DNA of 43,267 nucleotides from Phascolarctobacterium sp. Its GTDB lineage: Bacteria > Bacillota > Negativicutes > Acidaminococcales > Acidaminococcaceae. Both the position numbers and the translations under genes were made by a program. Below, piece by piece: positions 8,559-17,071 of this stretch; the first letter of the stretch is position 1; the number at the start of each line of letters is the position of its first letter. The stretch spans positions 1-43,267 of the forward strand of contig JAFUKD010000038.1 of NCBI GenBank assembly GCA_017467905.1. The letters run 5' to 3'. The notes under the pieces were generated by a model. That model did no database searches and had not been told where the DNA came from. It worked only from the letters and a program-made list of their open reading frames with translations.

Positions 8559-9902
8559 TTACTTAAAGTAGTTTTCAATACCTTCTGCAATCAGCTTGGC
8601 AGTTTTTTTCTGGAACCAGTTGCCGCGCATCAGCTTTTCTTCCTTTTTATTGCTGATAAAGCACAATTCCAAAAGGGTAGCCGGCATACTGCAGCGTTTG
8701 ATTACATAGAAGTTAGCTTCTCTCAGCCCCAGATTATCCCTGCCAAAGTTTTCTGTAAGCTCATCGTGAATGGATTTGGCAATCTTGGTATCAAACTTTG
8801 TTTTCGGGAAGTAGTAGGCGCTAAAGCCGCCCACCTTTTTATTTACAGAAGAATTGATATGCACGCTGACAAAGAGGTCGGATTTATGCCTTTCCGCTAC
8901 GTTCACACGCGCCTGCAGCTCGTCAACGTCGCTGGCACCAGGGCCGGCAACCTCTTTATCCGTTCTGCGGGTCATATAAACGATGGCGCCCCTTTCTTCC
9001 AGCTCTTCCTTCAAGCGCAGAGAAATATCCAAGGTAATATCCTTTTCCAAGGTACCTCTTTCACCTACAGCACCGGGGTCGCTACCGCCATGGCCGGGGT
9101 CAATGGTAATAATCTTTCCGGCAATACCGCCGTCAGTTGCAAATACACCGGGCAGCTTGTCGGTCTTTTTATTCTTCTGCTGCTTTTTAAGCTCTTTTTC
9201 ACGTTTCTTCTTTTCTTTTTCCTTTTTCTTGCGCTCTTTCTCTTTTTTCTTTTTATCCTTTTCGCTTTCTTCACTGCTACCGCCACCAGCGGATAAGCTT
9301 ATAGAAGGCGCGCTCACGCTTGCACTTACAGTAGCAGGGGAAGTGCCCACTCCAGGCGGCTTCTTGCGCGTATTGGTCACAGGCTTATTGCCCACTACTG
9401 CCTCGCCACCTGTTGCAGAAGCGGCAGGCTTATTGCTCACAGCTGCCTTGGAGCCTGCGGCTGTGCTGCCAGTAACAGCAGCACTTGCCGGGGCAAGACG
9501 TTTTTCTGCGGTAATATCTAAAACAATGCGATGCGGACGCTTTGTTTCCGGGTCCTTACGCAAAGTAAAGCTTTTGTATTCGTTGGCCTTCAATGCCCTG
9601 CTTAGGGGAATTTTAATCAAGGTTTTGTTGCCGGCAGGCTCAACCTTCATCACAGAGGCAACGGTACTACGGGTTTTACTGCTGCGGCTGGTTTTATCCT
9701 TTAGCTCCGCGTCAACAGTTACGGTCATCAGCTTATCATTAACTTCAACCTTGTAGGGAGCTGCATCTGTCAAATCTACTACGAAGCGCAGCATATTATC
9801 CTTGTCCACGCCCCATTTAACGTCAGTAACCTGGGCAGCGCCTGCCACAGCGCTTATCATCCAACAGCATAGCACAAGCATCAGCAGAAATAATTTTCGC
9901 AA
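8559..9902 (-). CDS. AMIN-domain N-acetylmuramoyl-L-alanine amidase
   Basis: This exported zinc amidase cleaves the bond between N-acetylmuramic acid and the stem peptide. A signal peptide (MRKLFLLMLVLCCWMISAVA) is followed by an AMIN-type domain (about residues 25-135), an Ala/Ser/Pro-rich linker, an extreme Lys/Glu-rich stretch (about 225-255) and an Amidase_3 catalytic domain (263-447). Predicted zinc ligands are His271 (DPGHGG), Glu286 (TLEKD) and His348 (VSVHIN), with catalytic Glu412 (LLELCF). I chose the TTG at 9902 because GAGGTG lies six bases upstream and it gives a clean signal peptide. An ATG at 9965 would add a Cys-rich leader overlapping the nnr gene. It precedes the GerMN lipoprotein gene. 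Confidence 0.93.
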   Translation of the reverse strand: MRKLFLLMLVLCCWMISAVAGAAQVTDVKWGVDKDNMLRFVVDLTDAAPYKVEVNDKLMTVTVDAELKDKTSRSSKTRSTVASVMKVEPAGNKTLIKIPLSRALKANEYKSFTLRKDPETKRPHRIVLDITAEKRLAPASAAVTGSTAAGSKAAVSNKPAASATGGEAVVGNKPVTNTRKKPPGVGTSPATVSASVSAPSISLSAGGGSSEESEKDKKKKEKERKKKEKEKKKREKELKKQQKNKKTDKLPGVFATDGGIAGKIITIDPGHGGSDPGAVGERGTLEKDITLDISLRLKEELEERGAIVYMTRRTDKEVAGPGASDVDELQARVNVAERHKSDLFVSVHINSSVNKKVGGFSAYYFPKTKFDTKIAKSIHDELTENFGRDNLGLREANFYVIKRCSMPATLLELCFISNKKEEKLMRGNWFQKKTAKLIAEGIENYFK

Positions 9903-9934
9903 CAGTTTCACCTCACAAAATCCATAATAACAAT

Positions 9935-11536
9935 TTATTCTAACACTTTTACAGCAGGGTTGCAAACCAATTCTTCTACGTCATCGCTCTCCTGCACCAG
10001 CTGGCGCACCCTTGGCAGCTGCAACGCAATTTCATTGGCGGCAAGCCCCAACCTACCATCCGCAGCCAGCTCCCCTGCCAAGCCATGCAGGTACACACCG
10101 CACAGAGTTGCCTCCTGCAGGGTAATCCCCTGGCCCGCCAAGCCTGCAATAATTCCTGTAAGCACATCACCGGAACCACCAGTTGCCATTGCCTCACAGC
10201 CGGTAGGATTAATATAAACAGTTCCGTCAGGGCAGCCAATAACAGTTGCCGCTCCCTTTAACACAACCACTGCCTGCCACTCCCTTGCGTACTGCACCGC
10301 CAGCTCAAGACGCTTGGAATTTACCTCTGCAATAGAAAGACCTGTCAAACGGGCGAACTCTCCGGGATGGGGAGTGAGTACCTTGGGCACCTGCATTTCC
10401 TTCAATATATATGTGTGCCCTGCCAAAGCAGTTAGGGCATCTGCGTCAATGACAACGGGCTTGTCAATTTGCAGCAGCACCTCCCGCACTGCAGCCTGCG
10501 TTCTTTTGCCGGTACCTAAGCCCGGTCCAATGGCAAGCACGTCCGCTCCATTTGCCCTTTCCACAATAGCTTCTACCGCCGCCTCCGTCAGCTCGCCTTG
10601 CGCATCCTCATCCAAAGGATGAACCATTGCTTCATCTAATTTAATGGCGAGCAGCTCTGCAACGCTTTCTCCTGTCAGCAGGCTAAGCAGCCCTGCACCG
10701 GACTTCACCACTGCGCGACAAGCCATTGCCGCCGCTCCAATGAAGCCACGGCTTCCTGCCACTACCACTACACGTCCGGCATCTCCCTTATGGGCATCCC
10801 TTTTACGCAGGGGCAATAAATCACCCACAATCTCTGCCGTCAGACGATACTTCTTACTGTTAAGCTCTGCCAGCAAATTTGCGGGCATACCCAGCTCCGC
10901 AATGTACAGCTTCCCTACACATTCACGAGCAGGATACTGCAGCATGCCAACCTTCACCAGCTGCATGGTTACAGTAGCCTCTGCCATAATACTGTCCTCA
11001 TCTGCTGCGCCGCTGTCAGCGTTCACCCCCGTGGGCACGTCTACAGCAACAACAGCCTTGCCGGAAGCATTGACAATTTGGCACACCTTCTTGTAGCTAC
11101 CACGCAGTTCTCCCTTAAAGCCAGTTCCCAGCATGGCATCAATCAGCACATCTGCCTGCTGGCACTCCTCTTCAATAATGGCAATCTCGTTTTCAACACT
11201 TACTACGGAAAGCAGCCTGCCGCCTCCCTGCAAATACATCTGCAGCTCGAGAGCAGCATCACCTTGAACCTCCTCAGGCTTAGCGTTAATGAGCAGCACC
11301 TCTACTTCATAACCGTAGTTTTGCAGCCAACGCGCCGCACCAAAGCCATCGCCGCCATTATTACCCTTACCGCACAGCACCACAGCCCTTGTGCCCCTAT
11401 GTCCTTCCAAGAAATCAGCAGCAACATCTGCCACTGCCTTAGAAGCGTTTTCCATCAGCACAATGCCGGGAATACCGTACCTTTCCATTGCCAATCTATC
11501 TAAGCTTTGCATTTCTTTAGCACTTACCAGCTTCAT
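9935..11536 (-). CDS. nnr: Bifunctional NAD(P)HX epimerase / ADP-dependent NAD(P)HX dehydratase
   Basis: Nnr repairs hydrated NADH and NADPH: the N-terminal domain epimerises the R and S forms and the C-terminal domain dehydrates the S form using ADP. The 533-residue fusion begins MKLVSAKEMQSLDRLAMERY, with the epimerase motif LCGKGNNGGDGFGAARWL near residue 55. The C-terminal ribokinase-like half shows AIGPGLGTG, LTPHPGEFARLTG, VLKGAATVIG and the ATGGSGDVLTGIIAGL signature. It starts immediately after the acpS stop codon, a pairing common in bacteria. Confidence 0.97.
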   Translation of the reverse strand: MKLVSAKEMQSLDRLAMERYGIPGIVLMENASKAVADVAADFLEGHRGTRAVVLCGKGNNGGDGFGAARWLQNYGYEVEVLLINAKPEEVQGDAALELQMYLQGGGRLLSVVSVENEIAIIEEECQQADVLIDAMLGTGFKGELRGSYKKVCQIVNASGKAVVAVDVPTGVNADSGAADEDSIMAEATVTMQLVKVGMLQYPARECVGKLYIAELGMPANLLAELNSKKYRLTAEIVGDLLPLRKRDAHKGDAGRVVVVAGSRGFIGAAAMACRAVVKSGAGLLSLLTGESVAELLAIKLDEAMVHPLDEDAQGELTEAAVEAIVERANGADVLAIGPGLGTGKRTQAAVREVLLQIDKPVVIDADALTALAGHTYILKEMQVPKVLTPHPGEFARLTGLSIAEVNSKRLELAVQYAREWQAVVVLKGAATVIGCPDGTVYINPTGCEAMATGGSGDVLTGIIAGLAGQGITLQEATLCGVYLHGLAGELAADGRLGLAANEIALQLPRVRQLVQESDDVEELVCNPAVKVLE

Positions 11537-11537
11537 C

Positions 11538-11909
11538 TTAATCCTCCAAGATAACCTGCGCCATAGCGCACTCCCTACTGTGGCTTAAAGTAACATGAAT
11601 CCTTTGTACGCCCTTTGCCTGCGCCAGCTGTAGATGATAACCGCTTAAAGTCATTTTAGGGCAGCCTAATTCGTCGTTCAGCACTTCAAGCTCCGTCAAC
11701 GCACCGCCACGCAAGCCTGTTCCCAAGGCTTTAAGCAACGCCTCCTTGGCAGCAAAGCGTGCGGCAAAGCTGGCAAACTGCTGCTTACCCCTACCTTGGC
11801 AGTAAGCAATTTCTTCTGCAGTAAACACGCGCGCCTTAAAAGACGCCCTCTGTACAGCCTTTTCCACTCTATCTATTTCAATAATGTCACAACCAATTCC
11901 AATAATCAT
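11538..11909 (-). CDS. acpS: Holo-[acyl-carrier-protein] synthase
   Basis: AcpS attaches 4'-phosphopantetheine from CoA to a serine of acyl carrier protein, activating it for fatty-acid synthesis. The 123-residue product opens MIIGIGCDIIEIDRVEKAVQ, in which Asp8 is a magnesium ligand. It carries the FAAKEALLKALGTG motif, whose Glu is the second ligand, and ends with HVTLSHSRECAMAQVILED. The length is typical. It is packed directly against nnr and lies 19 bases downstream of the CYTH gene. Confidence 0.97.
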   Translation of the reverse strand: MIIGIGCDIIEIDRVEKAVQRASFKARVFTAEEIAYCQGRGKQQFASFAARFAAKEALLKALGTGLRGGALTELEVLNDELGCPKMTLSGYHLQLAQAKGVQRIHVTLSHSRECAMAQVILED

Positions 11910-11928
11910 AATAAATCCTTCTATAATA

Positions 11929-12585
11929 TTACGCTTTAACAGCAGGCAAATCGCCTTCCATTCCTAAAAGCGCCAAGCCTCTGGCAAACTTGCTACGTTT
12001 TTCCGTGCGCACCGTCACCAGCTGCCCCATCTGCTCAGCAAAATGTAAGAGAGCTTCCACTTTACCCTCAACCAATTCCAGCTCTACCTCGTCAATCGCG
12101 TCCTCGCCACCAGCAGCAATAATCCTGCCCTTATCCACGGCAAGCTCTACCACCGCGCCTACCAAATCCAAAATGTAGGTAGTGCGCACCACGTCCACGG
12201 TAAAAAGCTTCTTCACTCCATTAGGTGCAAGCTCTGTCAGCTCAAAGCCCAAGCCCAGCTTCCCAAAGCCTTCAAGAACAGCAGCGTTTTCCTTCAAAGG
12301 CAGATTCATCTCCAAGCGTTCGCTTAAACCTTCGGCACTCTTCCTATCCGTCTTAACCGTTGCCTCAAAGGTACCATCTCCCTTGTCGCGTACACGGTAG
12401 GCAATCCCCTGCTGCTTCAATGCCAAATCAGCAGTATCGTAATAACAGCTCACTAAATTACGCTTTTTTTCACTGCCCTTGCGCAGTACGCCCTGCAGTA
12501 AATCAGAAGCCAACAGCTTTTCCAAATCGCTCTTGCTAAGCAAAAGCTTTAATTCTATTTCCACATTCTTTTGCATATTACTCAC
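11929..12585 (-). CDS. CYTH domain protein (probable inorganic triphosphatase)
   Basis: This 218-residue protein has the hallmark ExExK motif of the CYTH triphosphate tunnel fold (Glu9, Glu11 and Lys13 in VEIELKL) and further alternating charged motifs (RVRDKG, EATVKTDRK, VELELVEGK). Bacterial members hydrolyse tripolyphosphate or, less often, act as class-IV adenylate cyclases; I cannot tell which from the sequence. The chosen GTG at 12585 overlaps the stop of the upstream TVP38 gene (GTGA). An in-frame ATG at 12576 is a possible alternative, since neither has a strong ribosome-binding site. Confidence 0.85.
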   Translation of the reverse strand: MSNMQKNVEIELKLLLSKSDLEKLLASDLLQGVLRKGSEKKRNLVSCYYDTADLALKQQGIAYRVRDKGDGTFEATVKTDRKSAEGLSERLEMNLPLKENAAVLEGFGKLGLGFELTELAPNGVKKLFTVDVVRTTYILDLVGAVVELAVDKGRIIAAGGEDAIDEVELELVEGKVEALLHFAEQMGQLVTVRTEKRSKFARGLALLGMEGDLPAVKA

Positions 12586-13259
12586 TGCCTTTCACGTATC
12601 TTCCTGCTCTCACCGCTCCGCTGCCACCACACCAGGGGCACGCCAAATGCCACCAGCAGCACCAGCACAGCAACGTAAAACTTATTAGTCCCAAAGGAGC
12701 CTGCCAAAAAATTATAGGCAATAGCTCCGGGCAACATCCCCAAAAGAGTTGCGCCAAAATATTTTTTAACACCCAAGCCCACGCTACCGGCAATAACGCT
12801 CACCGGGTCGTAGGGAAAGATGGGTACGGTACGCAGCCACAATAATTTGGTAAAGCTTTTGCTGCCCACAAGGTAGTTACGCAAACGCTCACCCCACTGC
12901 CCGCCAAAATTCTGTAGCAGCCAACGGCCACCGCCAAAACGCCCCCACAAATAACAGAAGCTGGCACAGCCCATGCCACCAATCAGCAGGAACAGTACGC
13001 CCCAGTAAGGACCAAAGAGCACACCTGCGCTCAGGTTCAATATTAATGTAGGAAACAGCAGCAGCGGACGGATTGTGTAAACGCCAATGTACATCAACGG
13101 TGCCAAGCTGCCAAAGCCTGCTACCCAACGGCGAATGTCATCCGCACTTTGAGGATGGGGGTTATAGGGTGACTGGTACACAAAATAAAAGATAGCTCCC
13201 ACAACAGCAACATACACCGCTAAACGCAAGCATAAATATATAAATCTTTTTTGCTTCAT
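12582..13259 (-). CDS. TVP38/TMEM64 (DedA-like) inner-membrane protein
   Basis: This 225-residue polytopic membrane protein belongs to the VTT/SNARE-associated family. Hydrophobic segments lie near residues 10-30, 55-75, 80-105, 150-175 and 190-210. The family signature is visible as LLLFPTLILNLSAGVLFGPYWGVLFLLIGGMGCA and later RTVPIFPYDPVSVIAGSVGL. Relatives include DedA-type transporters and lipid scramblases; the substrate is unknown. It is the first gene of the operon ending at 7995. The nearest Shine-Dalgarno-like AGGAG is about 20 bases from the ATG, unusually far, so the exact start is less certain. Confidence 0.85.
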   Translation of the reverse strand: MKQKRFIYLCLRLAVYVAVVGAIFYFVYQSPYNPHPQSADDIRRWVAGFGSLAPLMYIGVYTIRPLLLFPTLILNLSAGVLFGPYWGVLFLLIGGMGCASFCYLWGRFGGGRWLLQNFGGQWGERLRNYLVGSKSFTKLLWLRTVPIFPYDPVSVIAGSVGLGVKKYFGATLLGMLPGAIAYNFLAGSFGTNKFYVAVLVLLVAFGVPLVWWQRSGESRKIRERQ

Positions 13260-13303
13260 AAAAATCAGCTTTGAGTTTCTCCTAAAAATACATCTATATT
13301 ATT

Positions 13304-13332
13304 ATCATACATTGATGGCAAAATATTGGCAA
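13304..13332 (-). promoter_or_regulatory. Promoter of the TVP38-CYTH-acpS-nnr-amidase-GerMN operon
   Basis: On the minus strand -35 TTGCCA (13327-13332) and -10 TATGAT (13304-13309) are 17 bases apart, each with one mismatch to consensus. Confidence 0.7.
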
Positions 13333-13381
13333 GCATCTACAAAGGAACTGCCTTTAGAAAAGGAAAAAGATTGTGAAACGA

Positions 13382-13410
13382 TTGACATTCCTATGTTAAA
13401 AGGCAATAAT
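13382..13410 (+). promoter_or_regulatory. Promoter of the gamma carbonic anhydrase gene
   Basis: A perfect -35 TTGACA (13382-13387) and -10 AATAAT (13405-13410) are separated by 17 bases, about 48 bases upstream of the ATG. Confidence 0.7.
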
Positions 13411-13457
13411 TAAATTAAGAAATGCATACTTAAACATCTAAGAAAGTGGTGAACAAT

Positions 13458-14009
13458 ATGATTTTTAAATTTGAAGGCAAACAACCTAAAATTGATGAGA
13501 AGGCTTACGCTTTTACCACCTCTACCGTAATCGGTATGGTTGAGATGAAGGAATACAGTAGCGTTTGGCCTAACGTAACCGTTCGCGGTGACGTAAACCG
13601 TATTGAAATCGGTCGTTATTCCAATATTCAGGACAACAGCGTTCTGCACGTTGCAGACAAGTACGCCTGTGTAGTAGGTGACTTCGTAACCGTTGGTCAT
13701 AGCGCATTACTGCATGCCTGCACCGTAGAAGACCACTGCCTCATCGGCATGCACGCAACCGTCTTGGACGGCGCAGTTGTTGGTCGCGGCTCCATCGTCG
13801 CTGCGGGTGCAGTAGTAACCAAGGGCACCATCATCCCGCCCTTCTCTTTAGTAGCAGGTATTCCGGCAAAGGTTATCAAAACCTTGGACGAAGGCAATCT
13901 GGACAACATCCATGCTCAAGCAGTGAAGTACAAAGACCTGTGGACCAGACGCTACGGCTTGTTGCCTGATGGTGGCGGCGAAACCTACAACGGCGAGCAA
14001 ATTGTATAA
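13458..14009 (+). CDS. Gamma carbonic anhydrase family protein (left-handed beta-helix)
   Basis: This 183-residue hexapeptide-repeat protein belongs to the gamma-class carbonic anhydrase/YrdA group. The imperfect [LIV]-GxxxxI repeats run from about residue 20 to 150. The three metal-binding histidines typical of the class are at His64 (VLHV), His81 and His86 (VGHSALLH). Whether it hydrates CO2 is uncertain, because many YrdA-like members lack measured activity. I chose the ATG at 13458, with GGTGA six bases upstream, over two GTG codons at 13446 and 13449. It is a single-gene plus-strand unit between two minus-strand operons, with its own promoter and a shared terminator. Confidence 0.92.
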   Translation: MIFKFEGKQPKIDEKAYAFTTSTVIGMVEMKEYSSVWPNVTVRGDVNRIEIGRYSNIQDNSVLHVADKYACVVGDFVTVGHSALLHACTVEDHCLIGMHATVLDGAVVGRGSIVAAGAVVTKGTIIPPFSLVAGIPAKVIKTLDEGNLDNIHAQAVKYKDLWTRRYGLLPDGGGETYNGEQIV

Positions 14010-14020
14010 TAAAAGCTAAA

Positions 14021-14055
14021 AAATCCCCGCTGACACTTTCGTCAACGGGGATTAA
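14021..14055. terminator. Bidirectional terminator between the carbonic anhydrase gene and nifU
   Basis: AATCCCCG...TGAC pairs with GTCA...CGGGGATT around a 6-base loop. A-rich and T-rich flanks allow use from both converging genes. Confidence 0.82.
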
Positions 14056-14071
14056 ACTTTGCCACCGGAGT

Positions 14072-14518
14072 TTATTCTTCCTCGTGAGAGTGGCAATCAT
14101 GGTCACAGCATGCGCAATTGGGGAATAGGCTTGCGTCGTAGTCTATGCCATTTTTGTCATAATAATCTTGCAGCGCTACCTTAATAGCTTCTTCTGCCAA
14201 AACGGAGCAGTGAATTTTATGTACCGGCAAACCGTCCAGCGCCTCCACTACAGCCTTATTGGTAACGCTCATAACCTCATCTAATTTCTTACCCTTAATC
14301 AGCTCTGTTGCCATGGAGCTGGCAGCAATAGCGCTACCACAGCCAAAGGTTTCAAATTTAGCATCGCTCACTCTATCATCATCAATCTTCAAGTAGATTT
14401 TCATGATGTCGCCGCATTTAGCGTTGCCAACTTCGCCAACACCATCAGCGTTTTCCATAGAACCTACATTACGAGGATTGCGGAAATGATCCATTACTTT
14501 TTCACTATACAAAGCCAT
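14072..14518 (-). CDS. nifU: Fe-S cluster assembly scaffold NifU/IscU-like
   Basis: This scaffold protein assembles Fe-S clusters from sulfur delivered by the neighbouring desulfurase. The 148-residue product has the three canonical cluster ligands Cys35 (AKCGD), Cys60 (FGCGSAIAASS) and Cys104 (IHCSVLAEEAI). It adds a C-terminal Cys/His-rich tail (CACCDHDCHSHEEE) beyond the usual IscU fold; this could be an extra metal site, which is inference. The ATG has GAGGTG upstream. It lies 10 bases after nifS. No IscA, HscA or ferredoxin genes follow, so this is a minimal two-gene NIF-type system. Confidence 0.95.
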   Translation of the reverse strand: MALYSEKVMDHFRNPRNVGSMENADGVGEVGNAKCGDIMKIYLKIDDDRVSDAKFETFGCGSAIAASSMATELIKGKKLDEVMSVTNKAVVEALDGLPVHKIHCSVLAEEAIKVALQDYYDKNGIDYDASLFPNCACCDHDCHSHEEE

Positions 14519-14528
14519 TAGTTACACC

Positions 14529-15719
14529 TCACTTCAAAATAAACTCTCTTTTGCCTTTCACTAAATCGCCCCACAGCGGAGAGATACTACGCAGGTACTC
14601 TACAACCTCTGCTACGGCTTTAATAATATAATCAACTTCTTCTTCAGTTGTTTCTTCTGATAAGGATAAGCGGAGCGAGCCGTGAGCTACGTCATGTACC
14701 CTGCCAATCGCCAAAAGCACATGGCTTGGGTCAAGCGAACCGGAAGTGCACGCAGAACCGGAGGATGCGTACACGCCCTTATCATCCAAAAGCAGCAGCA
14801 TAGCTTCGCCTTCAATACCTTCAAAGCAGAAGCTTACATTATTGGGTAAACGCTTCACCGCATCCCCATTCAGTGCAGAATGAGGAATCTTTTCCAAGCC
14901 GGCAATAAGTCTATCGCGCAGCTTCACGAGTTTAGCCTGATTAGCATCTAAATTTGCAGCAGCCTCTTCCAAGGCAGCAGCCATACCCATAATAGCAGGA
15001 ATGTTTTCCGTACCGGCACGCTTGCCACGCTCTTGAGCGCCGCCTTCAATTAAATTCACAAGGAAAATTCCCTTGCGCGCATACAACAAGCCAACACCCT
15101 TCGGCCCATGGAACTTGTGTCCGGAAACAGAAAGCATATCAATATTTTGAGCCTTCACGTCAATATGTAAATGCCCTGCCGCCTGTACTGCATCAGTGTG
15201 GAAAAGCACTCCCTTTTCCCTGCACACAGCACCAATCTCAGCAATGGGCTGGATGGTACCAATCTCATTATTGGCAAACATAATGGTCACCAAGCAAGTA
15301 TCCGGGCGAATAGCCTCGCGTACCTGCTGCGCTGTTACCAACCCATTCTCGTGAACATCAAGCAAAGTAATTTCAAAGCCTTCCTTTGCCAGCTTGTTCA
15401 AGGTATGGAGCACTGCATGATGTTCAAAGGCGGTAGAAACAATGTGCTTCTTACCCTTGCGCGCTCCTAACCAGGCAGCAGACAATATTGCCTGATTATC
15501 AGCCTCGCTGCCGCCGGAGGTAAAAGTAATCTCGCGCGGTTCGCAGTTCAAAACTCTGGCAACTCTTTCCCGTGCATCACTTAATGCTTCGTTAGCACGC
15601 TGCCCTACAGAATGTAGGCTGGAAGGATTACCATACTCTTCTGCCATATAAGGCAGCATTGCCTCAATAGCAGTCTTGCTCATTTTAGTAGTCGCCGCGT
15701 TATCAACATATATTTTCAT
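14529..15719 (-). CDS. nifS: Cysteine desulfurase NifS/IscS-like
   Basis: This pyridoxal-phosphate enzyme converts cysteine to alanine and passes the sulfur to the NifU scaffold. The 396-residue product opens [20 protein letters not shown], carries the PLP-lysine motif [10 protein letters not shown] near residue 205, and has the active-site cysteine loop [16 protein letters not shown] near residue 325. The short loop around the cysteine resembles NifS-type (group I) enzymes. It is first in the nifS-nifU operon, with a strong promoter about 65 bases upstream. No IscR-type regulator gene is adjacent. Confidence 0.97.
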   Translation of the reverse strand: MKIYVDNAATTKMSKTAIEAMLPYMAEEYGNPSSLHSVGQRANEALSDARERVARVLNCEPREITFTSGGSEADNQAILSAAWLGARKGKKHIVSTAFEHHAVLHTLNKLAKEGFEITLLDVHENGLVTAQQVREAIRPDTCLVTIMFANNEIGTIQPIAEIGAVCREKGVLFHTDAVQAAGHLHIDVKAQNIDMLSVSGHKFHGPKGVGLLYARKGIFLVNLIEGGAQERGKRAGTENIPAIMGMAAALEEAAANLDANQAKLVKLRDRLIAGLEKIPHSALNGDAVKRLPNNVSFCFEGIEGEAMLLLLDDKGVYASSGSACTSGSLDPSHVLLAIGRVHDVAHGSLRLSLSEETTEEEVDYIIKAVAEVVEYLRSISPLWGDLVKGKREFILK

Positions 15720-15783
15720 ATTAAAAACCTCACTACAATTTTCTCAAGGCCTACAAGCATCTACAAGCTCTTGGCTTATTTAC

Positions 15784-15812
15784 ATTGTATTTTATATTTC
15801 CTACTCCGTCAA
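15784..15812 (-). promoter_or_regulatory. Promoter of nifS-nifU
   Basis: On the minus strand -35 TTGACG (15807-15812) and -10 TACAAT (15784-15789) are 17 bases apart, each one base off consensus. Confidence 0.78.
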
Positions 15813-15850
15813 TATGTTTTCATCTTGTTTGCAAAAAGTTCATACTTAAA

Positions 15851-15879
15851 AAATAAAAGCCCCCTCAAAAAAGGGAGCT
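15851..15879 (-). terminator. Intrinsic terminator after the coiled-coil gene
   Basis: On the minus strand AGCTCCC pairs with GGGGGCT (one G-U pair) around an 8-base T-rich loop, followed by TTTATTTT. Confidence 0.8.
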
Positions 15880-15901
15880 TCATTTTCAAGATAGACCTAT
15901 A

Positions 15902-16495
15902 TTATTCTGTTTGCTCTTCAAGCACAGCAACAGCTTGATTAGAGCGTTCTTCCAAATTCTTCTGCTCTGCCAAAATACTGCTACGATTATCAGCCAAGCC
16001 TTGCAGCGCAGATTGCAGGTTACTGCCCAAATAAGCAAGCATATCATCTGCATATTGCAGGGAATCTTGTTTCACGCGCACAGCATAGTCATCTGCTTCA
16101 CGCTTCATTTCTTCCTGATAACGCAGGGCATTAGCCTTAATATCTTCAGCAACAGCATTAGCCTGCTTAACAATCTCTTCTTCCTGCAAAATGCGGTCAG
16201 CTTCAGCATTAGCTACGCCCACAATACGTTCCGCTTCGCTTTTAGCCTGCTGCACGATGCGGTCAGCTTCTTCGTAGGCCTTGTTCACGATACTCTTTTG
16301 TTCTTCCAGAACCTGGCTGGCGTTACGCACTTCCTTAGGAATTGCTGCCTTAAGCTCGTCCAAAGCATCTGCCAAATCATTAGCTTCAATGATAACCTTA
16401 TCAGTAAGAGGAATACGATTGGCTTCGGTAACCAAATTATAGATATCCTCAAAAATCCTATCTAAGGTGACACTGGTATTGTTACGTTCAATCAT
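15902..16495 (-). CDS. Coiled-coil protein of unknown function (ATP-synthase-b-like repeats)
   Basis: I do not recognise a defined function for this 197-residue protein. It is almost entirely alpha-helical and rich in Ala, Glu, Gln and Asp, with a long coiled coil from about residue 55 to 190. Short repeats such as EADRIVQQAKSEAERIV and VANAEADRILQEEE resemble F-type ATP synthase b subunits and DivIVA-like proteins, but there is no membrane segment. The start is the ATG at 16495, with GAGG upstream; a TTG two codons earlier is less likely. It lies 21 bases downstream of coaD, so it is probably co-transcribed. Confidence 0.75.
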   Translation of the reverse strand: MIERNNTSVTLDRIFEDIYNLVTEANRIPLTDKVIIEANDLADALDELKAAIPKEVRNASQVLEEQKSIVNKAYEEADRIVQQAKSEAERIVGVANAEADRILQEEEIVKQANAVAEDIKANALRYQEEMKREADDYAVRVKQDSLQYADDMLAYLGSNLQSALQGLADNRSSILAEQKNLEERSNQAVAVLEEQTE

Positions 16496-16516
16496 TTTCA
16501 AAACCTCGCTTTTAAA

Positions 16517-17005
16517 TCAACCCTGTGCCGCAATGTGCTTACGAATACGCTCTTCCACGCATTCAGGCACCAAATCCTTCAAGGGTCCTCCAAAGGCTGC
16601 CAGTTCGCGCACGCCAGAAGAGCTCACGAAGGAATATTTTGCATTGGTCATAATAAACACGGTTTCCAAATTAGGATCAATCTTCTTGATCAGGAGCGCA
16701 CGTTGGAATTCATATTCAAAATCGGTAAACGCACGCAAGCCTCTAACAATTACAGGAGCGTCTTCTTTTACGCAAAACTCGTTCAACAATCCGGAAAAGC
16801 TGGTTACACGCACATTGGGAATATGCTTGGTAGCAAGCTTAATCATCTCCACCCTTTCTTCCATGCTAAACATAGATTTATCTTTCGTAGGGTTATAAAA
16901 TACGCTGATGATAAGCTCATCAAACATAAGGCTGGCTCTTTCAAAAATATCAATGTGACCTCTGGTTACAGGGTCAAAGCTACCGGAACAAACTGCTCTA
17001 CGCAT
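16517..17005 (-). CDS. coaD: Phosphopantetheine adenylyltransferase
   Basis: CoaD makes dephospho-CoA from 4'-phosphopantetheine and ATP, the fourth step of CoA synthesis. The 162-residue product has the N-terminal nucleotidyltransferase motif GSFDPVTRGH (TxxH form, residues 8-17), the RGLRAFTDFEYE block, and the YSFVSSSGVRELA motif of the KMSKS-like region. Its length is typical. It follows rsmD on the same strand after 66 bases, the same pairing as ylbH-coaD in Bacillus. Confidence 0.98.
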   Translation of the reverse strand: MRRAVCSGSFDPVTRGHIDIFERASLMFDELIISVFYNPTKDKSMFSMEERVEMIKLATKHIPNVRVTSFSGLLNEFCVKEDAPVIVRGLRAFTDFEYEFQRALLIKKIDPNLETVFIMTNAKYSFVSSSGVRELAAFGGPLKDLVPECVEERIRKHIAAQG

Positions 17006-17071
17006 TTGGTAGACCTCCTAAAATACTTCTTCTGTATATTTTATCACACAAATATAATTTTAGCACTCTTT

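Noticed and set aside
9903-9965. An N-terminal extension of the amidase from an ATG at 9965
   Set aside because: It would overlap the end of nnr and put a Cys-rich leader before the signal peptide; the TTG at 9902 has a good ribosome-binding site.
13315-13413. A 32-codon ORF (MAKYWQASTKELPLEKEKD...) between the TVP38 and carbonic anhydrase genes
   Set aside because: It lacks a ribosome-binding site and is overlapped by the two predicted promoters, so coding is unlikely.
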